Assembly: GCA_047967505.1 (NCBI GenBank)
Contig: CM106540.1
From: Dipteris shenzhenensis
Lineage: Eukaryota; Polypodiophyta; Polypodiopsida; Gleicheniales
Reading direction: 5' to 3' (one strand)
DNA: 64,000 bases
How positions within the stretch are numbered: position 1 is the first letter of the stretch; each line of letters starts with the position of its first letter. The position numbers and the translations under genes were made by a program. Below the pieces are notes generated by a model. It was not told the origin of the DNA. It saw nothing but the letters and a program-made list of their open reading frames with translations, and made no database searches. This document shows, one piece after another, positions 1-12,352 of the stretch.

Positions 1-1620
1 ACCTAAATGCACTAACTACCAAACCATGTGGATACCTGCACGTACCACGCTGTATCGACACCCTGTATCAACACCGCTCTTTGCTAGTTGCCTGGAAGAC
101 TCTATGCTAGCCTTGGTAATCTCCACTAGGGTAAGGGCCATGGATAAAGGCCCAGACTGTTGGGAGAAAAGTCACTCTCTGAAAGATGGCATCAACCTGG
201 AGAGGGGTCATGGCAAACTCTGCTTGGATAATTTGATGGGGGACTAAGGGCTTGTTATGAATCATCCTAGATCCCTTAATCACTTGTAGCCTCTCAAATC
301 TCTTCCACTTTGTTGTTGCAAACATATCACTCCCCCAAAAAGTGCTGCATACATGGTAGTTAGTCTCACTAGCTTGTCAAAAATCCAACCCTTTTGTCGG
401 AGGGTCCTGGAAATGTGCCTAAAAGCACTACCTCTCTAGTCAAGCTAGAGCACCTCATCCTCATGTGAGTCGTGTTGTACCTGCATGGATCATCGTGAAG
501 CCTGGACTAGTAACACTACCCCCAAATATGTGTAAGACTACACTATCTCCACTGGCTCGTCTCGATATGTGAAACTATGGCAGCGGGACATCGCTCGAGA
601 GGCATTGAAAATCATAACCTTGGTTTTCCCAAGGTTAACTGTCGAGTCTCTCTCTCCGCAAAACATCTCCAGTGCCTCTAGATGTTTTTGTAGTCCCTAT
701 GCTAAGGATGATATGAGGATTATGTCATCTGTGTACAATAGTATATGCACCATTAGGTCAGCCAAAATGAACCCTCTCCACCTAGGCAGTCTACAAAGGA
801 AGTGATCTCATCGATATAGAGCCTGAAGAGAGTCGATGAGAGGTGGTAACCTCGTTTCACTCTAATAGTGCTCTCAAGCCAATCTGATAGACCTCCTAGG
901 GCATGTACCCTCCCTCTCTGATGGACTCAGATAGACTCATGAACCCCCAAATCATGATCTCTGGGAGACTCTTGTAGCCTCCTGATCAAGGGAAAACGTG
1001 GGATAGTATCAAATGCCTAATGAAATTCTATGAAGCAAGTCCAAACTTTCTGATACCTTGACTTTCCTCAATGATAGCCCTTAGGGTGAAAATGTGGTCC
1101 ATGGTGGAGTACTGTCTCCGAAAACCTACCTGCCCAAGAGCCTGTGGCCCATGACCCTATATGTGACTGTTGATCTTCCTCTCTAGTACCGACCCATATA
1201 TCGTAGCCAAAGTGTGGCCAATTATAAGAGTGTGGTAGTTCCTAGTGTCCATGGGATCGCCTGCCTTGTGTATTGGTACTATGGTTGTGGTGCTCCAAGT
1301 AGGCAGGAAGCCATGGCATATGGCATGGTTGAACAACTATGCTAGGACTGGGGTCAAGACCTCCTATCCATGTGCAAAGTGCTCAGTGCATAAATGCAAA
1401 GGCATCGCCCAGAAATGTGGGCCACCATAGGTCGACCTCGAGTGTCTTCCAAACATGGAGTATCTTCCAAATAGTATTGTTGGCACACTGCCCTCCAGCC
1501 AACAATCCTTGGTGTACTCATAGAACTACAAATTGTTCATGCAGTGATACACATAAGCGGAGCACCTTATTGAGGCCGAGATTATAAAGATGCGTAGTGA
1601 TAATTCAAAATTTTCAACTT
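1..1620 (-). mobile_element. LINE-A copy 1: decayed ORF2 reverse transcriptase
   Basis: On the minus strand this is a broken non-LTR retrotransposon ORF2. Reading from about 1600 down, it shows PIHKAGDPMDTRNYH, then FRRQYSTMDHIFTLRAIIEES at about 1130-1040, which is the RT finger/palm entry of plant LINEs. At about 860-800 follows VKRGYHLSSTLFRLYIDEI, the equivalent of the conserved GVKQGCPLSP block. The part near 107-325 (KWKRFERLQVIKGS) reappears at about 36.9-37.05 kb. Many stops and frameshifts show it is dead. It runs off the left edge of the window, so its 3' end is not seen. The same family recurs at 35.7-37.2 kb, 38.1-38.5 kb and 58.35-58.56 kb. Confidence 0.82.
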
Positions 1621-2788
1621 CAAGAGTGCGACTTGCTTTCGTATGTCATCATCTGGGGATTCTAGTTTCAACAAACTAAAACATGTCTTTGTACCACGTT
1701 GGTATGAATGCTAGAATGTCTTCTTATGGTTGCTCCACATCTGGCACCACGGGCGGTGCTCCATTTAGCACCCCTGTGGGCACATCTTTTGTTTCCATGG
1801 CTATAACCACAAATAGGTTCACATTCACGGAGTCCAAACTTTTTAATCCACACTTTTGAGCTTTATCTATCCACATGCATGGTCACACTTTTCAATCCAC
1901 ACCTTTGGCTTCATGTTAAGCAAGTCATTGAGGGGTGCATATATGTGTGCCAGGTGCCGAACTTGGCCCATAAACCTCACCAGTTCTTGCTACCGGTGGA
2001 GGGGCATTTAGTCTTGCAGGTCTACTTGATATTTTTCTTGGGAATGATGACAATTGGGGAGATCCATCAACAGGGTATATGAAGCATCTTGTCAATTTAT
2101 TCCTTTACCTTTTGAGCATAATCTAGGTTCATTTGATATCGCTATTTTTGGACTGGCTTTGCATCATTCTTGAGCAAAATTTGGTGCCTCAAGGACTAAT
2201 TGCATATAGATGACCTTCATGTTAGTGTTCTCTAGCAAAAAAAGCTTAAAAAGGAACTGAGGAGGCTCTAGAGGTCTAACCAAAATTTGACAGTAGCTGG
2301 AAGCTGACCCATACAATCTGTAGGTTGTAGTTTGAGACAGGGTTCATGTCAAACACATCATAAATAATCTTTTGACATTGGTATCAGCTTCCATGACATT
2401 GGTATCAGCTTCCATGCTACCATCAAATAGTATGCCAAAATCAACTTGTTCGTTTGCACCATTAATTGACTATGTCTTTTCTTGTAGTAAGTGGTAGTTG
2501 TCAAGGATCGCTACTACATCTACTTTGAAGAGGCTGACAATGGGGAGATTACTCTGAAGGACCTCATCTTCTTCATCTTCATCTAATCCATCAATCACAC
2601 TGATGCCTTTTGTAACTTGTGGTGGCCGGAGGTGCATGTAAGTGGATCTCTTCACCTTTGTTGACATCTTGACCTTTCTTTTCTCCTTCTAGATAGTGAT
2701 CTGGTCAGAGTTCCAATCTTGTTTGACACACACCTTTTGAAGCAGTGGCTTGCCCAATGACATGGGGTAAGCGCCACTAATACATTTC
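1621..2788. other. Unassigned retroelement-like DNA
   Basis: No gene is recognised. The minus strand has coding-like stretches, for instance a 65-residue acidic segment at 2470-2667 and a fragment reading YAPLNDLLNMKPKVW near 1900-1950, weakly like the region after the reverse transcriptase of Ty3/gypsy elements. Frames break every few tens of codons. A 21-bp unit beginning TGACATTGGTATCAG is duplicated in tandem at 2373-2414. Confidence 0.3.
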
Positions 2789-3251
2789 ATTTGTAGCACT
2801 ACAATGGGAATTTGTAATTGTTACCCCATGAACTAGGCCCATTGGTTGTACGCATTATTGATCCGCCGTTCTTACCACAAAATAGAGCTAGTTCCCAACC
2901 GGATAATTCAAGCCTCCACCATATGTCATCGAACATAATGTTCACTCTTGAGCCACCCTCAAAATCGCTTGGCCCATTAGTGTGGCTCTAATCACTACTA
3001 TATTATCTTCCATTCGTAGCACTACAATGGTAATTTGTAATTGTTACCCCATAAAGAAGGCCTATTGGTTGTATACATCATTTCTACACCATTATTACCA
3101 CAAAATGGAGCTGGTTTCCAATCATAGAATTCGAGCCTCCAACACATATCATCAAACATAATGTTCACTCTTGAGCGACTGTCAGGAGCAGCACGCTTGA
3201 AATTTCTTGGCTCAATAGTGTGGTTCTAATCACTGCTATATTTTCATCTTA
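2789..3251. repeat. Tandem duplication, 222-bp unit, two copies
   Basis: Copy 1 (about 2789-3010) and copy 2 (about 3011-3251) align end to end. Both run from the GTAGCACTACAATGG region, through a TTGTTACCCCAT stretch and AACATAATGTTCACTCTTGAG, to GTGTGG(C/T)TCTAATCACT. They differ by scattered substitutions and small indels, so the duplication is not recent. Confidence 0.85.
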
Positions 3252-3889
3252 CACTAGACCTTCTAGTCCCTCTGGTTGTAAGGCTGGGCAATATAAACTC
3301 CTAGACTGCACCAATTGGGCCTGCATTGCACACCATTGGATTGCATCTATCAAAGTGGCCTCCTTTGGGATTGGTGTTGTCAACTCCATTGGATCCAAGA
3401 GCTACTTGCACAGGTTCTACTAGAAGGTTTGCATAAGATTCAATAGCTGCTAAACTGACAGACTGATCTTGGTGTCCTTTAAAGCTTGCCATAATTTAAA
3501 ATTAGCAATGAAAGCTTAATCGCGATCCCTACCAGGGTCGACCACCACATTGATGGGCATGCTCAACTGGCCCTAGGGGACTGCCTTCATCTCTGTGAGT
3601 GGGGATTTTTCTATATTTTGTTTATGTGTGTAGTTGGAAAGTGTGCCAATTGGAGGTTGTATTTCTTTGACCTACTCCACTGTAAATATCCAATAATATA
3701 ACTTGATGTATGAGGAAGAAAACCAAAGTCTAAATGAAGCATGCTACCATATGAATTACTAACACCAAAAGTAGTTACTTTATCCTCAGATGAATACTAA
3801 TAAAAACAATTACAATAACTAAATCCACAACAGTGACAAATTTTTTATATCGCATTCAAGTTAACTTACCAAGAAGAACAACAAATATA
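3252..3889. other. No gene seen
   Basis: No recognisable protein, RNA gene or terminal repeat was found. It lies between a tandem duplication and the Helitron-derived block. Confidence 0.5.
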
Positions 3890-4720
3890 TGCATTCATCA
3901 CGAGAGGAGCTGATATCGAGAAAACAACTCTCTTAAAGGTACTCGTTGAATGCTTAACAAGAAAATTCAATTCAAATAAATATGCTGACCCATTGAAACT
4001 AAAAGTACCAAAACTAGCATACACTTGTAAAGTTGCATACAATATAGATGGAATGACACTATATTCAATTTTACATATTCCCATTAACCAAATAGAAAAG
4101 ACACAAATACCAGATGAACGACGAGATGCACTTACCAAAGCGTACTCCAAACTACACGCAATAGTCGTAGATGAAATATTTTTAATTGGAGCACTGATCG
4201 TTACAATACTAGACAAGAGTTTATGGGCAATTAAACATGTTCGACACCTGCCATTTGGTGGAGTGCATGTTTTCTTCTCTGGTGACTTATATTAAATCCC
4301 CCTTGTTCGTGACAAATGGATATTTGCACGATAAGATATATTGCCTACAAACATCTGGACACAAAATTTCAAATACTATGAACTCTCACAAGTAATGTGA
4401 CAAACTGATATTGAGTTCATAAATGTTCTAAACAAATTTCAAAACAACAAACAAACATAGGAAGAAATTGATACGATAAATGAAGCATGTTTTTGCAAAC
4501 CCCCAGATGACTTGACAATACCACACTTATTGTACACTCAGAAGGTACAAACCAACACAATAACATCATTTTCCAAAAAACCCAAGGTGAAATTTACATT
4601 TTCAAAGCAAAATACTTTTACAACGATCATTTTTTAACAAACATAATGGTACCAAATAATCGAAACAAAACAACTTGTTTACATACAATGCTAGATTAAG
4701 ACCATCAATGTTAGTAGAAC
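3890..4720 (+). pseudogene. PIF1-like helicase fragment from a Helitron (plus strand)
   Basis: The plus strand encodes part of a PIF1-family helicase of the kind carried at the C-terminus of Helitron RepHel proteins. The best block (3993-4295) reads AYNIDGMTLYSILHIPINQ, then a Walker B-like LHAIVVDEIFLIG, then HLPFGGVHVFFSGDLY. Those match the motif Ia, DEIS and GDLxQ regions. After a stop the similarity continues as INEACFCKPPDDLTIPHLLY at about 4470-4540. The Walker A segment and the end of the helicase are missing. It faces the opposite way from the Helitron remnant just downstream, so it is a separate copy or an inverted piece. Confidence 0.78.
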
Positions 4721-4849
4721 TGTGTGCACAAAATTATGACACAATATTGTTAATGTCTTGATTAGTTTGTGCTCCTATTCTAATTCTATTATCTCCAAGA
4801 ATGCCTTGTTATCTTGGTGCATTGGTTGTTCCAATTCATAGTACTTGAC

Positions 4850-5550
4850 ATATGATCTCCAAACTGAGCTGATTATTGTTGTTGTTGTTGATTGCTCTCA
4901 CAATATCCAAGCATCTTTCACTGGACCTGCTTGGCAAAGGTCGCCACCATAGAGCAACACATCAACCCCCCCAAATTGTCCATTGTGATTATGTTTTATC
5001 TCTCGCATTTGCATGTCCGCCGCTGTGCAAGGAACGTGTTAATGCCCACCAATTATATTTCATCTATGAGAATGGCCTCGATGTCCTTAGATAGTGCAGC
5101 CAAAGTTTGGAGTTTCTCTATTGAGAGGCTTGCGTACGAGCTTGTTAGCAATGGTGGATGGAGTGCTGCATGTAGTGTGCTGCCATTAATTCCTCTTGTT
5201 GCCTTTCTCGTATATGCTAGTAGCAACACTTTTGGCAAATCGATATCGATTGTATTTTTGTGTGAGTAGTGTTAGTGCAGTGCATCTGCTATCGTTGTTG
5301 CAACAAAGGTTTTCCCTATTTCTGCATTCCCTGTTATGAATATGTGTATTTGTTTGCCTTGGTTTGTTCTTTTTTTGAGCATACTGTCATAAAAAAGTAG
5401 CCGTTGTTTGGAGTTCAGTCTCCTTAAGTTCTCATAATACGTCTCATTTGATAGGGCTTTTTGCTTGGTTTGTTGGAGTGGGTGGAGGCTATTTGTTTTT
5501 TGGTAACAATACATGTCATTTGTGACATCACATTTTTCTATGGATGCCAC
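4850..5550 (-). pseudogene. Helitron PIF1-like helicase N-half (minus strand)
   Basis: Minus-strand segment with LNSKQRLLFYDSML followed by a Walker A-like GNAEIGKTF (the usual form is GxxGxGKT, at about 5310-5340), then KVLLLAYTRKATRGINGSTLHAALH and a Walker B-like IEAILIDEI near 5060. This is the order expected in a Helitron helicase. Below about 5050 the frame decays. Stops and a frameshift at about 5240-5270 separate the Walker A and Walker B pieces. It continues upstream (higher coordinates) into the rest of the RepHel remnant. Confidence 0.78.
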
Positions 5551-6480
5551 TAATGTTTGTCACTTGCAATTGTAAGGAAGTTCTTGCTGCTTCTTGCTAT
5601 CATTCTTGGGTATGTGACGTCCTTTTGAAATTGTGCTTGTAGTGAATCAATGCTCTCTTGGTTTTCTTTGTACATGTCTTTCCAAGTCTGAAATGTTTCA
5701 TCTAAAGTGTGTTCAACGGAGTGGAATGGTAGGTAGAGTAGGGATAGCTCTTTGTAGTGGTTCTCCGGTTCTTTTACTTTATTGTAGTTATTGAAATGCA
5801 TTATTCTTTCTTTTTTTCTTTTTTTAATATGTCCTTGTTTTACTGTGTAAGCAGTTGCAAATGCGGCCAAGCAAATATGGTGCAAGTTTTCGTGTCTATT
5901 CAAATACTTTATGTTAGTGGCAATGCTCTGTCAGCAGCACGCGCACTTGTGTTTATGTAAATGAATTCTCTTGTAGCACTTATTGGAAGCAATGATAGAC
6001 ACAAGGAGATAGCCTGTTGTGCACTGATGTGTTGTGTATTTAAAATTGTATATCCAACCTTTCGAACATGCTCATTCACTATTGCATTGTCTTGGAAGTG
6101 TTGAATGATTGCATTTTTGATTGCATTGTTTGTTTCTTTGTCAATTTTGGTTATGTATGATGTGCAATAAGATGCGTCTCCATGAGGGTTTAAAATGAAT
6201 TGTATGTCAGTGTTAGCACCCCATTGTTTGGTCAAAGTTGGATTGAAATTATTTGTGAAAATATCTTTTGGATCTCTTTCATGAATATTTTCGGTTGAGA
6301 GATGTTGCTTCATAGTGCCATCTTATATGCCTTCTCAGAGAGGTTGATCTTTTGAGGGAATGAATCAAAAGCCAATTTTTATCTTGTAGTGCTTCTCCAA
6401 CTTTTGCAAAGCGTTTCTTGTATGTGCTGTTAGTATCTTCATCAAGTAAGGGTCTCAAAATTCTTGTATGTTGCATCGGT
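5550..6480 (-). pseudogene. Helitron RepHel middle region (minus strand)
   Basis: Two broken minus-strand frames. One (5909-6313) reads FILNPHGDASYCTSYITKI and then ISAQQAISLCLSLLP, matching the Helitron block with QYIVNPYGCASYV..YI and VSAQEA. The other (5550-5903) carries ENLHHICLAAFATAY, matching the segment that precedes the helicase. These two blocks are specific to Helitron transposases and place the remnant on the minus strand with its 5' side at higher coordinates. Confidence 0.75.
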
Positions 6481-8110
6481 GGCTTTGGAAATCCAAATTG
6501 GCAATGGGACCGCTTTTTCTTCCATGTTTACATGTGCTTGTGAGTTTGTATATCATTGAGTGCAGGTTCTAGTTGCACACTGTCAGTAGTTATATATTTG
6601 TCAATAAATTCTTCTATGGTTTTGTCATCATCATTGTTGCAACTGGGTCCTTTATCTACCCAAAGCAGGCCATGATCATGTTGGCTCCCTCTGTTTATGA
6701 AATTCTATTACAAAGAGAAGTCTGATATCGATCCTAGAATGCTATTGTCTTGATGTAGCAACGTTTTGAGGGCTCTGAATTTGTGAGCATAATATTGCGC
6801 TGTTGTCACCGAGTCTGATCTCATCACATGTTGGATGTTGTCAATTGTTTGGTCTGCATTTTATGTGTTTGTGTGTTTGTTTATTTCTTGTAAGCATCGC
6901 ACTAGTGGTTCCCATCGCTTCTTAGCTCGGCAGATAATGTGATGAAGAAAGTAGGTGGCCCTAGTTGCCTAATCATTATGAAGATGGTACATTTTAGTCA
7001 CTACTTGTAATCAGATGAGGTTCTCAAAAGCATACAAAATCTCGAAACTTCGATGTTTGTGTCTAATACCATAGTTTTTTCCTCAATTTTATGTCCTTGC
7101 ATTTGTCCTTTGTGCATACAAACCCAAGCAGATGATAGCACCTACCATACCAACACCTTCATTGTTTTGAAAAACAAGTTTTCTATGGACCATGCAAATC
7201 TCTTGTCCTCGTTTCAAAGTTCCCAGTCTAATGTCCTAGTAGCTTGTTGGGCTTGGTATGTGATATGTACGAGTGTGTCCATAAAATAGACTTGGGAATG
7301 CTAATTGTTCACATTGTTTGTCTTTGAAAAGACTAAGAGGAGAAAACCCTTCTGAAGGGGCAATGATTATTGGTTTTCTCTTGAAATCAATAACTTGCTG
7401 GCTTGTGTAAATGCCATGCACCAAGGTGTCTATTGCAACATCAGGTGTAGGAGTGTGCTCATTCATGTGCACTGCTATTTGTTGAAGTTCTTGTTCTTCG
7501 CAACAATGAAGTTGTTGGATGTGTTCGATCCAATGCTGATTGATCTTGACATTGTTTTTAATATAAAGAGGTATCACAAGCATTTCTTGCAATGCCTGCA
7601 TTGTCAAAGTGGGGTGTACCAAGCCGTTGATATACTTATGATCATAATGCAAACGACGTTTGATTGCCACTGTTATTATAGTGGAGTCATTTATAAATCA
7701 CAGAATAACTTGTTGTGCTCTGTCAACATTAGTGAAAACATTTATGATGCTACCATGGAGCCCAAGCTGTCCTTCATATGTCAACTATCTTATTTGTGTG
7801 AAAGGTATTCTTATCAAAATCATTGATTTTGTTTAGGGTGGATGTGTTTTTTGGGGGGTGGACATCGACATGTTTTTCTTTGAGAACCAAGGATTTTCCC
7901 CTGAATGGATTTGGTTGTGAGCATACAAGGACTTTATTTTCAATTTGTTGTGTTATTTCATTGAGCTGTTCATTTGTGGTGGTTGTGTGGATGTTAACTT
8001 TTTTCATTTTTGATTTGAAAGTTAAACACTCACAAGTAGAGCAAGAAAAGCTCGGTGTGTCATTTATTTTTGCAAGGTACGTCCTCTTTGCATTTTTCAT
8101 CTCTCTTTTC
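6481..8110 (-). pseudogene. Helitron Rep-side and N-terminal region (minus strand)
   Basis: Broken minus-strand frames. At about 6900-6980 is QLGPPTFFITLSAEL, the Helitron block RQLGxPTFFxTxS. At 7236-7670 is a domain with IDTLVHGIYTSQQVIDF and ending PSLFYGHTRTYH, as found ahead of the Rep domain in many Helitron proteins. The N-terminal piece (7774-8100) has a short Cys-rich motif, CSTCEC. The HUH Rep catalytic motif could not be identified among the frameshifts, and no 5'-TC or CTRR-3' ends could be assigned. Confidence 0.65.
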
Positions 8111-8733
8111 TACTTGAAGGAACTAGCTTTGTTGGAGTTGTGATTAGAGATTGCTCCAATCAAGTTGTTATCGATGTGAATTCCCAATACTTGTTCGCTT
8201 TGTATCATGCATTCTGCTTCATTAGTGTTGTTAGAATGAAGAGCTACGGCTTTTAGTTATTACATGTTGCCTCGATAGTGTGCTTGCTTTCACGGTTACC
8301 CTATTTGTAAAGGGTAGCAATTTTTTTTGCTGTCAAATGCAAATTTTGTTACAGGAGATGCATTAGGTATGATTCTTCACTGTTCGTCCAAATATTGTAT
8401 GTTCTTTTGTTTTGTTTCCTTGCCAATGGCATAATTGTGGGAGGAGTGGTTGACGCATTTATTAGTAAGAAACTTGGTTGTTCGTGTGGTTTGAGTCAGT
8501 CAATTCCATTATTTGAACAATTGAGTGGCCATCAAAAAAGAGGACAGAGAAAAGAATGATGAAGAAGTTGATGTAATATTTGAAGGCCGTTAAAGATTAG
8601 AGGTGGGCAACTAGTGGAGTTTTGAAATGCAAACAATATTGTGCTGCTTGCTTCATCAATTGCATGTGGATGTGTCTCTCGTCCTTTTATTGTAGTGGGT
8701 GTTGGATCGTCGATGCTATTGACGACAACATTG

Positions 8734-9012
8734 TGTCCAAGCATTTTAAACATCATGTCATAAGTGTATGCAGGATAGAGAGATATCAAACACGAAAGCA
8801 AGTTGGTATTGTTTGGGTTTTTGTTATTGAAATCTTTGTTCTAGTCAACATTGTAAGAGTTAAGTTAATTCATGTCCAAGCATTTCAAACATCATGTCAT
8901 AAGTGTATGCAAGATAGAGAGATATCAAACACAAAAGCAAGTTGGTATTGTTTGGGTTTTTGTTATTGAAATCTTTGTTTCAGTCAACATTATAAGAGTT
9001 CAAGTTAATTCT
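8734..9012. repeat. Tandem duplication, 139-bp unit, two copies
   Basis: Copy 1 (about 8734-8872) and copy 2 (about 8873-9012) share TGTCCAAGCATTT, ATCATGTCATAAGTGTATGC, AGCAAGTTGGTATTGTTTGG and AAGTTAATTC at the same spacing. Only a handful of bases differ, so the duplication is fairly young. Confidence 0.9.
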
Positions 9013-9589
9013 TGAGTCCATTGATAAGGTAGAATATTTGAAGCCTTATGTCATGAATAATAAGAAGGTTATGTCTCCTTAGATGTGTGTGCAAAAACTT
9101 GGAGGTAAAAACCTTCGGTTGTCTTTTTTTTCAAAGGTTTCATGCACATAAAATTCTTGATTTGATGCTCTTTGTGAAGGTGTGTATGAATTGACAACAA
9201 AGGGGGAGCTCTTCTCTCAAAAGAATCCCCAAATCAATTTCAAATTCCCTGAAAATGTAGTCCTTGGAAAAAGGGGCAAATGCTATTAAGAATGAACATT
9301 AAATACTCTTCATGGGGTGTATTGACCAAAGGCTTGGTTCAAAGATTTGATACAAGATTGAATGGTGGCCAATGTTGTTTTTTCCCGAGTTGTCCAAATT
9401 TGTTTGAGAATCAGTGAAAGTAAATGAAGAGATATAATCTTGCAAACATCGTAACCAACAAAGAGGGAAGGAAACATGGGAAGAAAGATAGGGAGAGGAA
9501 AAGATAGAGAAAGAGAGAGAGAGAAGTACAATATCAACTTTATTACATTATGTTCAAATGCCGTTCAAATACAAGGACAATGTATCACA
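9013..9589. other. No gene seen; short GA microsatellite
   Basis: AT-rich DNA without a recognisable gene. A short GA-rich run lies at about 9495-9526. Confidence 0.5.
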
Positions 9590-9960
9590 TAACATTTGTA
9601 TGTTGTTTTGAAAAGAATGGAGTAATTGCAACTGTAGATAGTGTTTATGAGGGCAAGGTTTTTAATAAGAAGAAGAAATTGAGCACTAGAATCTAGGCTG
9701 TACATGTGAATTTGTAAGTATCATGTGGAAATGTAGTAAAGATAAAAAAGCCACACATCACAGTATACCTATGAGGCTAGCATTTTTTGTAAGAAGAAGA
9801 ATTTGAGCACCAAAATGTAAGTTATGATGAATGTCAATTTGAAAGCATCATGTGTAAATGTACCACAGAGAGAAAAGCAACATGACACATAACATTTGTA
9901 CATAATTTTTTTTAGGTTGGAGTATTTACAATAAAAAGAACTTGTTTGAAGTTGCATATT
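9590..9960. repeat. Degenerate tandem repeat, unit roughly 150-160 bp
   Basis: At least two diverged units share, in order, TAAGAAGAAGAA, TTGAGCAC, an AATTTG(T/A)AAG stretch, ATCATGTG and ACATAACATTTGTA-like ends. The unit borders are approximate. Confidence 0.5.
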
Positions 9961-10079
9961 TTACTTTCAAGGCCTTACATTTATACAAACAAAAGAAGTT
10001 GAGTATTAGGGTGCAACCACAGTAGCAGCCAAACTGAGTAAAAGAAGACAAAGGCTAGCAAGGTATACACAAGGGGATG

Positions 10080-11496
10080 TAAGGGTTTCCAAACTAGGCA
10101 GTCTTTGCAAAGGAGGTCAAAAAGCCCGAACTATTGATGGCAAATTCTCTAGTGGGCCTCTTTTCGAGCAGCATGGACCGTGTTGCAACGATACTCCGAT
10201 TGTGGAATTCCAGAAATGGAGAATGAGAAGACCCAATATCTCATCCACATGAGGACCATGTACTTGTATGGCAACCTAAGTAGCATCACATAAGACAACG
10301 TAGCCCTTCAAAGAAGGGAACTAAGAAACACTTTGGATACCATCACAACTGTAGCAATATGACCGCATAGGATCCCAACTCATTCGATAACCACCGCATG
10401 CTTCACAATGGTACTCTACTAGAGGGTTGTTGAGGCTAACAAAGTGTAGAATACCATGTACTTACAAAGAAAATAGAGACGATTGTTCTACTGTCAAGTG
10501 TTGCAAGTGATTGGATCTGTTACTAGGTAGATAAATTATACCTTCTTGCCATAGCCTAATTGGGATACTTGACGTATGAAGGCTTCATGCAATGTGGTTT
10601 GAAGATTTCCTTTAGGTACTCTGCCCCAAGATAGTGAAATCAGATACACCCAACGCGTGCCTTGCATGCATATATGAAATATTTTTGGCAACATACATCA
10701 CGATGCCTTCATCCAACAAACTCATCCACCAATCAAGTAAGGGTTTGCCTTCTATCAGCCACAAAAGATAATAGTTGCATGGAGAGCTAATCAATAAATC
10801 AAAAATCTTTGATAAAAAGCGCTTGCAGTTTGCACATGCAGTTGTTACCATAGCTCAATCTTCAAGGTTTTGTCCATCAGCGACAATGATTTGATTGGTT
10901 GGCAGTCCATCGAGGTCGACTTTAAAAATCACAAATGCCAGTGTGTCAATGAATGATGTGAATGGCGCTCGCAAGTTCTCCATTTGATTTACTGCCCAAG
11001 GTGCATAGCATAGTATGATCGTATTTGGAACAAAAGATATAACACCATCAAATGGTTCGCCCTTCAAACTGTTGTGGTTGCATCACCACGCAAAGAAAAA
11101 GAGGATGTTCCTCCCTCGCTTGCTAATGGTAGGGCCCTAAATTCTATAAAATTCATATTTAAAATCCAAAACATATGTGGGTGGGACATGCAATGTAATG
11201 GTCTCTGAGCATGCATAATCAGTGAGATCTATACGCATGTAGACTAGATATGACACATCTTTCGCTTTGAAGGTGCTGTACTTTGCCAAAACCTTTCCTT
11301 CAAAGGCAAAGAGATGTGATACAAACTCAGACAATGCACCTATTGATAGGGTTGGTAAAGCATTTAGATTAATAGGATTGATGCAATCATGAAAATTGGT
11401 CCCACTAGGGCCACTTCCATCATTTGGAACGAAGAGATTTTCGATTGGATTTGAAGGGTCCATATTGTTGTTGCAAAGGCTCTTCCCAGGTTGCAT
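10080..11496 (-). pseudogene. Coding-like region with OB-fold/zinc-ribbon look (minus strand)
   Basis: Three consecutive minus-strand open stretches (11496-11137, 11067-10855 and 10851-10612) are followed by a shorter one, each ended by a single stop. The last contains two Cys pairs, HCEACGGYRM then SYCYSCDG, followed by a hydrophobic stretch LKGYVVLCDAT and HGPHVDEILGL. Zinc ribbon followed by beta-rich OB strands is the layout of the C-terminal DNA-binding domain of RPA1-type proteins. Assignment to that class is a weak inference. It could be the 3' part of the minus-strand gene suggested upstream, with the stops marking missed introns or decay. Confidence 0.3.
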
Positions 11497-11499
11497 CCC

Positions 11500-12350
11500 A
11501 ATATCTGAACTACCTAGAAAAGGTCGTTATCATTTGGGTGAGAAATATTCGAATGTATCCAATAAGTTTTTGGCTTCACAATCTGCTTTTAAAATTACTA
11601 TGTCTTAAACTTGTATCTTATCTTTATTAATGAATAGTTTATTGAATTACAGTGTATTATAATGATAAATAATGTGCGTTTTTGAACCTAATGCTTTCAT
11701 TTTTCCAATGTTGCAAGAGAAAATACAATAAAAACTTGGAGCATGGTCTCCATACAAAACTAGGAGAACCAAATATGTTTAAATATTACAACGTATTCAA
11801 AGGTGAATGTGGCTATGGAAGCATTGTAATCTACAAATTTTAAAGTTTAAAAGTACAAAGGCTCTTCTTTCTTGCAATGGTGGAGCAATGGTGTACTTGA
11901 AAATGTGAAGAGAACACGACTCTTGACTTTTAAAAAAATTAAAGAAATAAACTATCTTTGCGTAACTTTATTGAAGTAACTTCCATTCTAAATGATGTAC
12001 AAATAAAATGAAAGGGTAATAATCTTATCAAATTATAACAAAGGAAACAACACATTCATTTATGTAAAAAGTACATATTCTTACCAATCTAATAAATTGT
12101 AACAAAAAAAGAAATGAAAAATTATGAGCATAATAAATGCTTGGAAACAAATGTATACATGTCAAAAAAACTATATAATTAGTTGAAATAAGGTTCTAAT
12201 TTGGGAAAATTAGCATAAGTACGACACAGGTATACATAAGCTTATAGATTCTCATAGTTAATACTTTAAATTAAATAATATTTACAAGAAGGAGTGCAAG
12301 GATTAATAAATTGTATACGAAAGAACAAAATGTAAAGATTGCTAAGTTGA
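11500..12350. other. AT-rich spacer, no gene seen
   Basis: Very AT-rich DNA with no open frame of note. It could be an intron of the possible minus-strand gene on both sides of it. Confidence 0.45.
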
Positions 12351-12352
12351 TA

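Noticed and set aside
1879-2082. Possible Ty3/gypsy RNase H region on the minus strand
   Set aside because: Only one short stretch (YAPLNDLLNM) is suggestive and no catalytic motif follows, so no firm family call was made.
7395-8143. Plus-strand open frames of 143 and 106 codons
   Set aside because: Shadows of the Helitron coding sequence on the minus strand.
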